A DNA stretch of 64,000 nt. Source: Hondaea fermentalgiana. Taxonomy: Eukaryota > Sar > Bigyra > Thraustochytrida > Thraustochytriidae. Below, piece after piece: positions 1 to 9,892 of the stretch. The position numbers were made by a program, and so were the translations under genes. The number at the start of each line of letters is the position of its first letter. Positions within the stretch are counted from its first letter, which is position 1. The DNA lies in NCBI GenBank assembly GCA_014084085.1, contig NPFB01000034.1, positions 51,440 through 115,439 on the forward strand, in the 5' to 3' direction. A model generated the notes under the pieces. That model did not search any database. It was not told where the DNA came from and saw only the letters and a program-made list of their open reading frames with translations.

Positions 1-287
1 CTCTGCCTTGATTTCCGCAATATCTTGGCGCAGCTGGTCAGGCGTTTTCATGGCACCGCCAATGACGCCAAGACCTCCGGCGTTGGTCACGGCTGCGCAC
101 AGTTTTGCGTTCGAGACCTTTGCCATACCGGCCAGCACGATCGGGCTACTCGCTCAAGCATTGTCAATTTTCTAAACACGTCAGTCTTCTTCATCTTCCC
201 CTCTCGCGCTCAGCACGACGACGTCATTCTCACGTACTACTTGATCTTTAGCAGCTCTGTAAAGTCCGTCTGCACAGAGGGCGCCAT
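1..287 (-). CDS. nitronate monooxygenase (2-nitropropane dioxygenase family), N-terminal part, runs off left edge
   Basis: Flavin-dependent oxidation of alkyl nitronates is the expected activity of this TIM-barrel family. Translation gives MAPSVQTDFTELLKI, then an intron, then the conserved opening of the barrel: PIVLAGMAKVSNAKLCAAV followed by TNAGGLGVIGG, which carries the family's FMN-contacting Gly-rich loop. Exon 1 is 241-287 and exon 2 starts at 145. The 95-base intron (146-240) begins GTAGTACGTGAG and ends GAGTAG; without splicing, an in-frame TGA would interrupt the protein. The start ATG (285-287) is placed so that the short N-terminal helix precedes the first beta strand, as in other members. 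Only about 64 residues lie in the window, so the catalytic His and substrate loops cannot be checked. Splice sites are my inference; the family match is clear. Confidence 0.85.
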
Positions 288-320
288 GTTCTTGGCTGCA
301 GGTCTCTTGATACTTCTTCA

Positions 321-357
321 GTTGCGACGATGCGAGTTGCGACGATGCGAGTTGCGA

Positions 358-411
<54 letters not shown>
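321..411. repeat. 15-bp tandem repeat followed by (CTG)17
   Basis: Two and two-thirds copies of GTTGCGACGATGCGA (321-360) run directly into 17 perfect CTG units (361-411). The array is CAG on the minus strand and lies just upstream of the nitronate monooxygenase start, so it is probably in its 5' leader or promoter. The polyglutamine frame it opens on the minus strand does not join the enzyme in frame. Confidence 0.9.
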
Positions 412-416
<5 letters not shown>

Positions 417-1048
417 CTACGACGTCGCCTCCTAGGTTCTTTGCTTTTGGCTGCTCTATGACTCGTGCGGCCAAGGCTCGCGCTCTTTGCCTTGCCGTCT
501 TCTCCACGAAAGAACTGAAAAGACCCAGACTCTCGCGGTCGGACGAAAGACAATGCGCAACAAGTTTGCGCGCACTCGCCTCGTGCGCCCTTTGAAGGCG
601 ACAGAACACGCAATAGGGCCGCCTCCGCGACTGCGTACGAACTGCGTATACTACGCTGCGCGGACCTGAATGGATTTATCCGCAAGACCAAGATCTGGTC
701 GCCCAGACTCAGGACCGTGCCGTGCCGCCCCGAAGACAGAAGGGAAGTCAGCCTTATTAGACCGAAGCTCGCCTGCGAAAAAAACATCAAAGTACAGAGC
801 ACTCACATTAACGAGACTGATTTGCTGTCGAGAGCTTGACCAGTGAGCAACCAAAGCAAACAAGCAAGCAAGCAAGCAAACAAACAAACACATTGGTTCA
901 CCATAAATCGCAAAAGCACACCCTCAACGACTGCTATACAATGTGACGCAAGATGAATGGAATAAACTTTTTCGATTCTCTACTACCCGCCACGAAAAGA
1001 GAATAAAAGGGACGAAAACAAAAGAAGGGTAAAATAGAGTCCATTGGC
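412..1048. other. intergenic, no gene seen
   Basis: No supported gene. It is the upstream region of the nitronate monooxygenase gene and the downstream flank of the GH20-like gene (both minus strand). A run of AAGC/AAAC repeats at about 858-890 is the only notable feature. Confidence 0.6.
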
Positions 1049-3145
1049 TCATTGCTCGAAACAATTTCCAGGGCCACCTGGCGCGATTCCAGCCGGACGG
1101 GCAGTGAGAGACCCTGCAGGGATGCCCTGGCGATTCAAGTAACATCGAAAGCGACGCCCACGAGTTGTTGCGTCTGCCGTCACACCCGGCAAAGACCAAA
1201 GACGCTCTGATATCGCACCCAATCGAGACCAAACGATACTGAACAGGTTTGACCCATCCACGCGCTCCGTCCACACTACGCCGCCGCCTCCAAGCGCAAG
1301 ACTGCATTGTTTCGTGTCCAGGCGGTCGCAAGGCTGTCTTTCGAGCATCTTGGCGTATGCCGACTCAAAGTTGCTCAAATCCCACAAAGGAGTCGGCGAA
1401 AAGAGAACATTGTAGCCTTCCGCAGCAGCCGCCACCTGCGAGTCGGCTGTTGGCGATCGATGGTGAACAATGACAGCCTTGGCGCCCAAATCTGGCTTCA
1501 ACGCCTCCCAGGTATCGTCCCACACCACAGGCCGGAACTTGAGATCAAGCGCGGTCTTGATAGCTGAGCTCATAAAGCGTTCAAACACTGTAGCCGCAGT
1601 GAGCTGGTGCGACGACATGTACGATGCAGTGACTGGGTCATCGTTCCACATTTTAGGGTCTACTGCGCTTCCGCCGAGGTGGATCATCGTGTCCTGAAAG
1701 ATGGCCCGAATCTCTTGGAGCAGCGTAGTGATGAGGGCCTCAGCCCGACCATCGATCGGGCTAAGAATGGTGCCAGACTTGGTGCACGCGTCCGGTCGAC
1801 CGCGACACCAAGCTGCCGTGTGGCCTGGGATGTGCAGCTCCGGAACAACGCGTACTCCACGCTGGCGAGCAAACTCAACCAGGTCAGTCAAGTCGGCCCG
1901 CGTGTACCTCTCCTCCATCGACCAAGATGCCTTTTGACAGAGCTCCGGGACAGCGTCGCTGCACCAAGGAAAAGCAGCATCGTCCGCGAGATGCCAATGT
2001 AAAACGTTGATTTTGGTCATGGCCATGGCAACAACAACTTGTTTCAGGTACTCGATGGGGAAAAAGTGACGACTCGAATCGATGAGCAGCTCGCGATGCA
2101 GGAATTGAGGAGCGTCCTGAATGAACCAGTCTGCATTGCTTATTTCGTACACGCCCGCATTAAAGTTGAAAGACACAAGTTGACTGAGCGTCTCGAGACC
2201 GCGCATGATTCCGAAGATAGTAGTGGCGCTGAGCTCGATTCCGGACGAGCTCACGCGAAGCTCATAAGCCTCTTCGGTACCTAGGTTGATCGCTGGGTTG
2301 CTGTCGTCGACTGAAATTGCGATGCTGCTGACGCAGGACTTACGCTTGCACGCATCTTTTGCAGGCTCGTGTACGAAAGCAGAGGCCTTGAAGTGGTCCA
2401 TGGCCTGCGCCAAGTCTTTGCAGTTTTCTCCACCCCGAAGCTTGACGGAATCACCTCCACACCGCTTGAGGCTCCAAGTGAGAGATTTTGCGTCGATCAG
2501 CACCGTCTTGGATCCAAATTTGAGTGAGCGCGGAAGCGGGAATGGGGCATTGAGAGGCACATTGTTCGTCAATGACGTCGAGGGTTCGCTCTTGCGCTTG
2601 GCGTCAAATGGCCACTTGGTGTCTGGCGAAGGCACATAAAATGCTTGAATTTGTGGAGACGCTTGAGGGGTTTCGGAAGGCTTGGCTATGCTTGCGGCTG
2701 GTTTCGCAGGCTCACTGTCCAGGGTATCGGATGGCTCGGACGTTTCTGTGCCTTGTTGTCTGCCTGACTGACTGTGAGTAACTGACTCTTCATCACTTTG
2801 CGGAGCAGGAGGGATTTGGTTCCCTTCAGACTCGACCGTGTCCTCTGTTTCCGTTTTCGGCGGATCAAAGGGCTGCTTGTTCTCCTCGACGGTGCCTGTC
2901 TTGGTCGCGTCGAAAGAGGCTGTGTTTGTATCCAATATCATGTCATCTTGATACGTTAACGTGGAAATGGTCAAGTCTTCTGGCAAACGGCGCGTCGTCA
3001 TCAACAACACACTGGCCACGCCTACAGCGAGCAACATGCCTAGCGTGGTAATCCCGAACCATGAGCTCCTGGCGCTGGAGGCCTTTTGGTTTCCCGCGCT
3101 GGCTCGCGACTGGCCTTCCCCACTTCGGGTCTCCTCGACCACCAT
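1049..3145 (-). CDS. GH20 (beta-hexosaminidase family) type II membrane protein lacking the catalytic Asp-Glu pair
   Basis: 698 residues from the ATG at 3145; the frame stays open further only through a TTG. One membrane segment (about residues 30-50, SSWFGITTLGMLLAVGVAS) is followed by a Ser/Thr/Glu/Pro-rich stalk and then a GH20 domain, suggesting a type II anchor facing the lumen or outside. GH20 landmarks present: the substrate-binding Arg strand (DSSRHFFPIEYL), LHWHLADDAAFPW, VVPELHIPGHTAAW, a Trp-bearing VVWDDTWEAL, and the end motif WTERVDGSNL with ISERLWS. The catalytic motif of active enzymes is HLGGDEV; here it reads HLGGSAV, with Ser493 and Ala494 in place of the Asp and Glu (codons AGC and GCA at 1669-1664). 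Known chemistry of the family needs that pair, so I infer loss of hydrolase activity with possible retention of sugar binding. Confidence 0.9.
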   Translation of the reverse strand: MVVEETRSGEGQSRASAGNQKASSARSSWFGITTLGMLLAVGVASVLLMTTRRLPEDLTISTLTYQDDMILDTNTASFDATKTGTVEENKQPFDPPKTETEDTVESEGNQIPPAPQSDEESVTHSQSGRQQGTETSEPSDTLDSEPAKPAASIAKPSETPQASPQIQAFYVPSPDTKWPFDAKRKSEPSTSLTNNVPLNAPFPLPRSLKFGSKTVLIDAKSLTWSLKRCGGDSVKLRGGENCKDLAQAMDHFKASAFVHEPAKDACKRKSCVSSIAISVDDSNPAINLGTEEAYELRVSSSGIELSATTIFGIMRGLETLSQLVSFNFNAGVYEISNADWFIQDAPQFLHRELLIDSSRHFFPIEYLKQVVVAMAMTKINVLHWHLADDAAFPWCSDAVPELCQKASWSMEERYTRADLTDLVEFARQRGVRVVPELHIPGHTAAWCRGRPDACTKSGTILSPIDGRAEALITTLLQEIRAIFQDTMIHLGGSAVDPKMWNDDPVTASYMSSHQLTAATVFERFMSSAIKTALDLKFRPVVWDDTWEALKPDLGAKAVIVHHRSPTADSQVAAAAEGYNVLFSPTPLWDLSNFESAYAKMLERQPCDRLDTKQCSLALGGGGVVWTERVDGSNLFSIVWSRLGAISERLWSLPGVTADATTRGRRFRCYLNRQGIPAGSLTARPAGIAPGGPGNCFEQ

Positions 3146-4605
3146 CTTGGTCGGTTTTAGTCCGCGCGCGGGGGTTCGGTGCGACGCGCGCGCCCGCAAG
3201 CCCGCCCGCCTGCTCGGCGCAGCCGCCTCTTTCTGGATTGGCTGCGTTTTCTTCGGCCCCAGCAGCGCGCACGAACGAAGTATACCAGGCCTTCTTCAAG
3301 TTGTATCCGTGGAGGGCTTCTTTCTCCACTGACGTTGGTGCCGGCAATGGCCACTTCGTTTTTGGTGCCACAGTCTCATTAGTGGTGGGAGCAACAGCAA
3401 CAGGAAGCGGGAAGATCCGGCCAGTACGGTGCGCAACGACAAGAGCTGCAGCGAGTTTGTACAATCTTCTCGAATAGAATAGATGGGACAAGCCAAACCA
3501 AATGTTCTGACGCACTTTTGTAGTACTATTGGCATACGCTCCCTTGCGGATTGATTGCCGACAAAGATTTATGCCTTGGCTACGAACGGAGGTGAACGAC
3601 CTGTGCGGCTGGTAGCAGCAAGCGTTTTTCTTAACGAGAGGGGAGTGAGTGCTCGATGCTGGTCAAGATTAATTCGTGAAGCGCAAAGCAACGCCTCAGT
3701 TGGCTTCTTTTTCTTACGAGCTCAGAATGTTCGCACGCAAGAAACGTCAAGGCTTGATCGCGGAAATGATCTTCCTTCTCGGAGAAATCAGTAGAAAGCC
3801 TGACTTTCTCTCTCATATCGCTCGCTGAGGCATTCTCCTTGTCTGTCCTTCGAACCTAAGTCACTTTAAAGACATTTGCAATAGAGACTGACTTGGGATC
3901 TCCTGCCCTCCCCGCCAGCCTTAAAAAGAAGTCATACCCCCGTCGTCGCTGTCAGCTACTTGTGCTCAAGACAAAAGCTTTTCACTCAGGCTTTGGCTTC
4001 CAAGGAGAAATCGATTAATGATCACCGCGTGCGGCAAGATGCACGGATGCGGATGTGCAGGTAGTCCAAGGATGCCACCTTAGCTTCGAAAAAACCGCGA
4101 CATATACCCCCACTGTTTTCAAAAAAACAAAGATTGACGACGGGGATGGTAAAGAAGGCTGAGAAGAAAGTCAGTCAGAAAGGCCTAGTTTCGAGTGCAA
4201 AGAATAGACAAAAAGGCAGATCACGTAGGCTATTTGAAGATAGGCAGAGCAAAACTTGGAAAAAAAATAGGCCCATCCTAGTTTCTTGCACATGCTTGAA
4301 ATCCTCTTTAAGTTTTTTATCCTTCTTCCATTTCTTTACTTCGATTCGCAATCCTTTCTCTCAAGTACGATTTGCACGGAGATTAGAGAAATAAACACCA
4401 ATAGTAGCCTACCGTGACTTAGCCGCTCGATGATGCCAAAGGTTTCATAATATTCTTGACCACAACGGACATTTTCACCTTTCCGTCTTGAGTGCTTTTA
4501 CTCAAGAATTTGCCATCAAAGAAAGCAAGCAAGCAACAAGGGTGCGACGCCGCGCGCGCGGCAAAGCCTCAAGTGCGCGCGAATCGCGAGCCACAGTCGT
4601 CGACC
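3146..4605. other. intergenic between divergent GH20-like and DRC9 genes
   Basis: About 1.46 kb with no gene I can support. Both strands are partly open between 3150 and 3515, but neither reading begins with ATG or matches a family I recognise. The part from 3550 to 4450 is AT-richer than its surroundings and full of stops. It should hold the promoters of the two flanking genes. Confidence 0.5.
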
Positions 4606-5932
4606 ATGGCCAGCACAGCAGAGCAACTCACCTTGGTGAGCAGCCAGCGCGTCATTGCCGTGCTTGAAGATACGCTCGAAAAGCTCTCCTTTCTAGCAAG
4701 GTAGGTGCACAACAGCTCTTGCATACAATACGATTGTAATTCGCGCTAACCTCTGTCTTGGTCACATAGCATTACACCAGACGTGCTCGCACACCGGGAT
4801 GAACTCTCCGAATTCGTTGGCGACGAAATTTCGCGTGTCATTGAAGAACAACGAAAACTGGAAACCCGCTATGAGGAGCTGATCTCGCAGCGCGGGATGC
4901 TCAAGGTAAGTAAGAATCAGTTCGATTTCAATAAGAGCCAAAAGTTGCGAGAAAGCTAACATTCAAATTTTGTTGCTACAGGGACTTGCAAACAAGACCA
5001 AGTACAAGCAAAACCAACAAGAAATTCAGGAGGTGAGTCGCGCTCTGCGCGAGTCCACCAAGAACCTTTGCCGAAACCTCAAGGATAACCCAAATGTGAC
5101 TGGCAATCTGCTCAAGATCCAACATGAGCGCAACGAACTTGAAGAGCTCATCGCCAAAACTGTCACGGAAATCCGCGAAAAGCGCACCTTCACGGCACTT
5201 GCAATGCATGTCGACGAGACTCGACACGAGCAAGAGCGACTTCGTGAAACAATTGAGCGGGAAAAGATGACGACCAATGCAGTGCACGAGCTCGAAGAGG
5301 AGCTTCAGCATGAGCGCAGCGAACACGAAAAGGAAGAGTCTGAGCGCGCCGAGATGATCGCTCAGCTCAAGGAAGAGCTTCAGGATATTCGCTCCAAACT
5401 CACTTTCAAAACACAGTACACGCGTCGAGAGGCGCAGGCCAAACTCTCAAGTACGGCCCGCATCTATGAGCAGGAAGAAACGGAATTGCGGGAGAATATC
5501 GAGAATCTCAATCGCATCAAGTCCATGGAGCTTTCCGTTCACCAAGACACCGTCAACTTTCTTACCGAGAAGCAAGAAAGGCTCATTGAACAGGCCAGCG
5601 AATGGGGCGATCGCTACACGAATGACATGGAGGATCTTGACTCCCAGCTGAGCGATCTGACAGAAACTCGCGAAACTGCGCTGGCTCGCTTGAATGAGCT
5701 CCAGGCTCGGTGGGATCAGCAAGTGGCAGAGGAGGAAGCACGAAAGGAAGAGCTCCGTCGTCAGGCCGAGCTTGAGGAGCTACGCAAGAAGGAGGAGGAG
5801 GAGGAACGCATTGCTGCCATTAAGATTCAACGGCGCTTCAAGGTTTACGCCACGGCCAAGGGAGGGAGCAAGGACGCCAAAAAGGGTGGCAAAAAGGGCG
5901 GCAAGAAGGGCGGCAAAAAGGGTAAAAAATAG
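4606..5932 (+). CDS. DRC9: dynein regulatory complex subunit 9 (IQCG family)
   Basis: Three exons (4606-4700, 4770-4905, 4982-5932) encode 393 residues; the introns are 69 and 76 bases, GTAGGT...TAG and GTAAGT...CAG. The start ATG has a good context (GACCATGG). The protein is almost wholly alpha-helical coiled coil (roughly residues 60-340, rich in Glu, Arg and Leu) and ends with an IQ calmodulin-binding motif, AAIKIQRRFKVYATAKG, as in IQCG/DRC9, followed by a Lys-Gly tail built of repeated GGKK. Length is close to animal IQCG (about 440). In the family this subunit forms part of the base of the nexin-dynein regulatory complex between axonemal doublets, controlling dynein and flagellar bending. 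The gene therefore implies a motile flagellum. Confidence 0.9.
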
Positions 5933-6162
5933 ACTGCATATTCTTTGTGGCTTGACTTCGGGAAGATTTGTGAACAAAAAGTAATAAAAATCAGTATTTG
6001 AGAAAAGATTAAACCTTCCCTCCAACTCCTCCTCACCAAAATTAAAAATAAGTCTGAAAATACAGATGAGCATCGTGCGCAGTGGTGGTATCATATGCGT
6101 AAAAGCTTTCGCCGGTTTAGAAAGAGGTGAGTGATACGCCGTTTTTCAAAGATAATCAAAAT

Positions 6163-7995
6163 TCAGCTCTGCGTCAGGGAACGCTGATCGCAAAGACCTT
6201 GCAGATGTTGCTGCTGCAGACTCTGTTTGCGAGCGCGCCGCCGTTCTTCAAGCCGCGCATCGCGTTTCCGACGACTTGCTGCAAGTGGATCACCTCTCTC
6301 TTCGATGTCTGATGTAGCCTCACGTAAACTATGCGGACATGATCCCTCTTGTCCAGTTGTCAATATGTCGCTATGCCTTGCACTCGAGAGTAACGCAGGT
6401 GTGCTTGACGCTTGGGTTCTCTGCGTCTGCAAAGACCGTGGGCCACGGAAAGCGTGCGTCCTCGATGGCGCAAGTGCAATCTCAAGATCTGCAATCTCTT
6501 CACTGAGAGCATCCACATCCTCCCTTGTTGCTGCACCACCAACAACACCGTCACCGACACCAAATGCCTGAGAGGTATCAGCATCAGCCCACGCCAAGAG
6601 GTTCTTTAGCTTTAGACGCTTTCGCCTGAGCAAAGCCTCCACTCGGCGCCTGTCCTGACCTTCTTGACCAGCACTCGCAAGCTCTCGTCTTGTACATGGA
6701 AGAGTGCTCTGAGCTTCCGTTGTATGGTAATCGTCGCTTTCTCCGGGCCAATCGCTCTTGCTTTCTTTTCCTGCCTCGCGATCGTTCATGTCGACTGAAC
6801 TCTCGCCTTCTTTGTTCTCATCGCTCTCTGCAGTGCCTGCCACTACTTCCGTTTTAGCTTCGGGAAATTTCAGTCCCTTGTCTTGTCGAGACTGCGTTTT
6901 CAACTTTTCACCAAGAACACTCATTGATGGTGATGGTGATGATGATGTAGATGATGATGATGGTAGTGATACTGACGACGATGACAACAACGATGATGAC
7001 TTCGCGAACGCACGCGGCAAGCCTTCCATGGCGGAACGGATCGTCTTCATGGCATCACGCAGGGACATTCGATCGCACGATCGAACCTGCAAGAGACCAT
7101 CAATAATCGTGGCAAGAGCTTCGTCCGCACTAGCTGCAGCTTCATACTTGCCTCGGCAGATGTCTTGAGCCAATGACAATAGACTAGGTCCACGGAACGG
7201 GTGTTTGAGCTCACACAGTTCGTACAAAAGAACACCCAGCGACCATAGATCTGTTCGATAATCATAAGCCTGGTTGTCACAGATCTCGGGCGAAGCGTAC
7301 AAAGGTGTCCCATAGAATGTCGACAGCTCCCGAGTTTCGGCTGAACAAGAACGACTTACGCCAAGGTCACCAATTTTGAGAGTGTACGCTTCTTCGGCTG
7401 GGCGCTCGCTCATAATACCTCGAAGAGCGATGCCAGCCTGCGGATCACTTGCTGATGCGGCAAAAATAAAGACGTTCATGCTTTTGATGTCCCGGTGAAC
7501 GATGCGATGCTCATGCAAGCAGACCATCGCGTCCATGATTTGGAGTGACATAGCGTGCAATTGTGCATGCGCAAAGTGCGCAACAGGTTTTTGAGCATTG
7601 CGCAGCAAAACCTCACCGCTCAGATCTCCAAACTTTGCGAACTCGAGCTCCATCCATAAAATGCCTTTTTCTTGAAAGCTGCTCAAGAGACGAATCACGT
7701 GAGGGTGTCTGATTTTCCTCAAGAGGTCAACCTCATTTGAAATTGATTTTCCTCTGCCGAGCTCGGCCATGCGTCTTTCCTTGAGCACGACGAGGGGATC
7801 CATCGCGTCCCCATCATCCTCTAGGTCATTATTGTTCTTGCTTGAATTCCCGCACAGGAGCTGTCTCGAACGTATCGGCTCAGAAGGGGCACTGTGCGTT
7901 TCCTGATTCGGTGATCTCGGCTTTCGTCGTCTTGCCTTCCATATGCTCCCCTTGGTACCGCGCGCGAGCTCCTCCAGGAGAAGAAAGGCGTCCAT
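6163..7995 (-). CDS. NEK-like (NIMA-related) serine/threonine protein kinase
   Basis: 610 residues. The kinase domain occupies about residues 1-310: a Gly-rich loop (LARGTKGSIW, 10-19), ATP-binding Lys72 (VVLKE), alpha-C Glu88 (NEVDLLRKI), the catalytic loop VHRDIKSMNVF with Asp169, a metal-binding DLG at 210-212, and the activation segment ending GTPLYASPE (229-237). DLG instead of DFG and the SLGVLLYELC helix are common in NEK kinases. An unusual insert of about 45 polar residues separates the Gly loop from Lys72, and another about 20 residues long precedes the DLG. The C-terminal half is a Ser-rich low-complexity linker, then short basic coiled coils (RRKRLKLKNLL; RLEERRRARKQ). Family members act at centrosomes, basal bodies and in mitosis. 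It converges on DRC9 with 230 bases between stops. Subfamily is uncertain. Confidence 0.85.
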   Translation of the reverse strand: MDAFLLLEELARGTKGSIWKARRRKPRSPNQETHSAPSEPIRSRQLLCGNSSKNNNDLEDDGDAMDPLVVLKERRMAELGRGKSISNEVDLLRKIRHPHVIRLLSSFQEKGILWMELEFAKFGDLSGEVLLRNAQKPVAHFAHAQLHAMSLQIMDAMVCLHEHRIVHRDIKSMNVFIFAASASDPQAGIALRGIMSERPAEEAYTLKIGDLGVSRSCSAETRELSTFYGTPLYASPEICDNQAYDYRTDLWSLGVLLYELCELKHPFRGPSLLSLAQDICRGKYEAAASADEALATIIDGLLQVRSCDRMSLRDAMKTIRSAMEGLPRAFAKSSSLLSSSSVSLPSSSSTSSSPSPSMSVLGEKLKTQSRQDKGLKFPEAKTEVVAGTAESDENKEGESSVDMNDREAGKESKSDWPGESDDYHTTEAQSTLPCTRRELASAGQEGQDRRRVEALLRRKRLKLKNLLAWADADTSQAFGVGDGVVGGAATREDVDALSEEIADLEIALAPSRTHAFRGPRSLQTQRTQASSTPALLSSARHSDILTTGQEGSCPHSLREATSDIEERGDPLAASRRKRDARLEERRRARKQSLQQQHLQGLCDQRSLTQS

Positions 7996-9037
7996 CGCGC
8001 GCGTGCAACCCTTTCCGTCGCTGTCTTGTCAGCCCCTCGCCGCTCGCTCCATTCCCGTTCCCTCCAACCCTCTTTCTCCACGGAACTGCGAGTTGTGCGT
8101 GAGCTACAGCTCGCCCAAGCTCGAGAACAAATAATCTCCAAGTTGGCCGTTGGCGAGGTCCTGAACGTCCCACTTCACTGGCAGTGCAACGCAAATCTGC
8201 CAATGGGACGCGGGGACCCCATCGCCGCGCACACCAGGAGCTTCGAAGGTGTGTGCGCGTACCCCAGCGTTTGGGCTCAGCGTCGAGCTCCACGTCGACG
8301 TGGAGAATGACTCGGAGGGAGCAGGCGCCAAAGTTGACGCCGGCGGTATTGTGCACGCGTTTCCTCGTCTGTAGTTGCTAGCAGCAATGCAGCCTCGAGC
8401 GGCTGCGGAGACGGAATGCGCTGGGCCGGCGAATGACTGCGAGATGTGCTGCTGGGGGCTAAATTTTCATGACCCGCTCCCGAGATTCTGGCGCCTCGGA
8501 TGCCAGGCACAACAACTGCAGTCTCTCCGTCCAAATGGAAAGTCCATGACTCCAGCCACGGCAAGTCACGCTTTCCTCGGCAACTGCACCTCCGCCGACA
8601 GCGACGCTAAAAGGAATAAGCTTTGCTGCCAGTGCTGCAAGGCTACACGGGCCTACCTTGCCTTGCTGGCTGCTGCTGCCAACACCACCATTTCTGCGAC
8701 GCTCTCGCACGCAGCGACGCCGACATCGTGTGCCCAAGGTCTGGCTTTCCCGGAACACGTGGTGGCCTGGCCTGTCCGCACGAGGGGGCGAGGTTCTGCC
8801 GACCACGACTCAAGAACCACAGCAAAGTGCAGCAGGTTTGCCTTGCGCGAGTCTGTTTCCGTGCAGTCCCAGTCGGAACCGACGATGCCGCTGACGCTCT
8901 TGGCGTGGTTCGCGGAGATGATGCTAGTGATGTGGCTGTGAGCGGGCGGTCGAGGAGAGGTCACTTTCCACACCAAGCACGGGGGGTGAGACTCTGCGCG
9001 GGAGCTGCCAGGAACTGAGGCGAACCTCTCGAGCAGG
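7996..9037. other. intergenic or unresolved interval, possible spliced minus-strand gene
   Basis: This lies between the divergent kinase and small-protein genes. Short open stretches exist on both strands. The best candidate is on the minus strand: an exon about 8657-8935 spliced by a 73-base GTAGGC...GTGCAG intron (8584-8656) to an exon 8583-8277. The joined reading contains VAEMVVLAAAASKA and WLESWTFHLDGETAVVV. I found no ATG for it and recognise no family, so I do not call a CDS. Confidence 0.3.
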
Positions 9038-9667
9038 ATGGCGAAACTCCGCCGTGCAGGCTTAAAGGGTCGATGCGAGGCTGCGCCGCCACCGGCAAAA
9101 AGCAGCAGCAGCAACAGCAGCTTCAGCTTCTGGTGCAGTCAGCAGAGGAGGCAAATCTCGAACGAGGAAAAGTCATCAGACCCGAAAAGCAAGCGAGCGA
9201 CCCGAGCGACTGAGAACCAAGGAGACAAGGAACACATGACCAGCCTCGCCCGTGTTGCGAGGTACGAAATGCAGCAGCTACTTCTCCGGCAGAGGCCGGG
9301 AAGCCTACGTAAAATGGCAGGCAACGTGCGCGCGTTGAGCAGTGGCGGGAAGCCTGTTATCGACGAGGAAACCGATCACATTCTAGGCACCATCGGAGAG
9401 ACTGCGAAGAAGGTCGTCACCGATCCAGCGGGGGCAAAGAAGGCCATCGAGGATGAGCTCCAGTTCGTCCCGCCTCTGGAGAACTATCTCGAAGATAAAA
9501 GACCGCCAGAGTTGCACCGCTGGGGCGGTGATCAGCATCGCAAGTCCTTTAATGCAGCCAATGGCAGCAGCGATCACAGCCTTGACGACGGCACGTACGA
9601 GGAAGCGACTCCAGATGGGCCGATGACCAAGGAAACGTCGCAAACGCCCGAGGGAAGCGACGTGTAA
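9038..9667 (+). CDS. small protein with a mitochondrial-type presequence, function unknown
   Basis: The frame gives 209 residues from the ATG at 9038. A second ATG at 9236 (residue 67) opens a 143-residue protein whose first 38 residues (MTSLARVARYEMQQLLLRQ, then RPGSLRKMAGNVRALSSGG) are rich in Arg, Leu and Ser and free of acidic residues apart from one Glu, a typical mitochondrial import signal. I think 9236 is the likelier start, because residues 1-66 are low-complexity. The mature part is acidic and polar, with DEETDHILGTIGETAKKVV and PPELHRWGGDQHRKSF, and no membrane segment. I recognise no family. It converges on the PX gene, 225 bases downstream. Confidence 0.6.
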   Translation: MAKLRRAGLKGRCEAAPPPAKSSSSNSSFSFWCSQQRRQISNEEKSSDPKSKRATRATENQGDKEHMTSLARVARYEMQQLLLRQRPGSLRKMAGNVRALSSGGKPVIDEETDHILGTIGETAKKVVTDPAGAKKAIEDELQFVPPLENYLEDKRPPELHRWGGDQHRKSFNAANGSSDHSLDDGTYEEATPDGPMTKETSQTPEGSDV

Positions 9668-9756
9668 TGAATGCGGTCTTTGTCAGTCCTTTGCATTATA
9701 CCTCAACTGTAAATATATCAACCTTTTTCCCATTTTTTTTTTCCAAAATGAGAAAT

Positions 9757-9837
9757 CGAGCTCAGCAAGCAAAAGCTTGCAAGCGGCAAGTAAAAGCTAG
9801 CAAGCAATAGCTAGCAAGCGAAAGCTAGCAAGAAGCA
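9757..9837. repeat. imperfect AAGCTAGCAAGC repeat array between convergent genes
   Basis: Four to five degenerate copies of AGCTAGCAAGCRAA/AGCTTGCAAGC occur in about 80 bases between the stop of the small-protein gene and the stop of the PX gene. AGCTAGC and AAGCTT are internally palindromic, so the array can form short hairpins and may act in 3'-end formation for one or both convergent transcripts; that role is inference. Confidence 0.75.
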
Positions 9838-9892
9838 AAAATGTATAAATTTAATTTTTCTCTCACAGTTTCCACCCCTTATTTTCTTTTAT

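Noticed and set aside
3146..3199. Longer GH20-like protein starting at 3199
   Set aside because: The first codon is TTG; the ATG at 3145 has good context and precedes the membrane segment at a normal distance.
3061..3477. Plus-strand frame ending EVYQAFFKLYPWRASF...SLYNLLE
   Set aside because: Looks protein-like near its end but has no ATG, overlaps the N-terminus of the GH20-like gene, and the opposite strand is also open with more typical codon use.
9038..9235. 66-residue N-terminal extension of the small mitochondrial-type protein
   Set aside because: Kept only as a possibility: it is low-complexity and would bury an excellent import presequence that starts at the second ATG.
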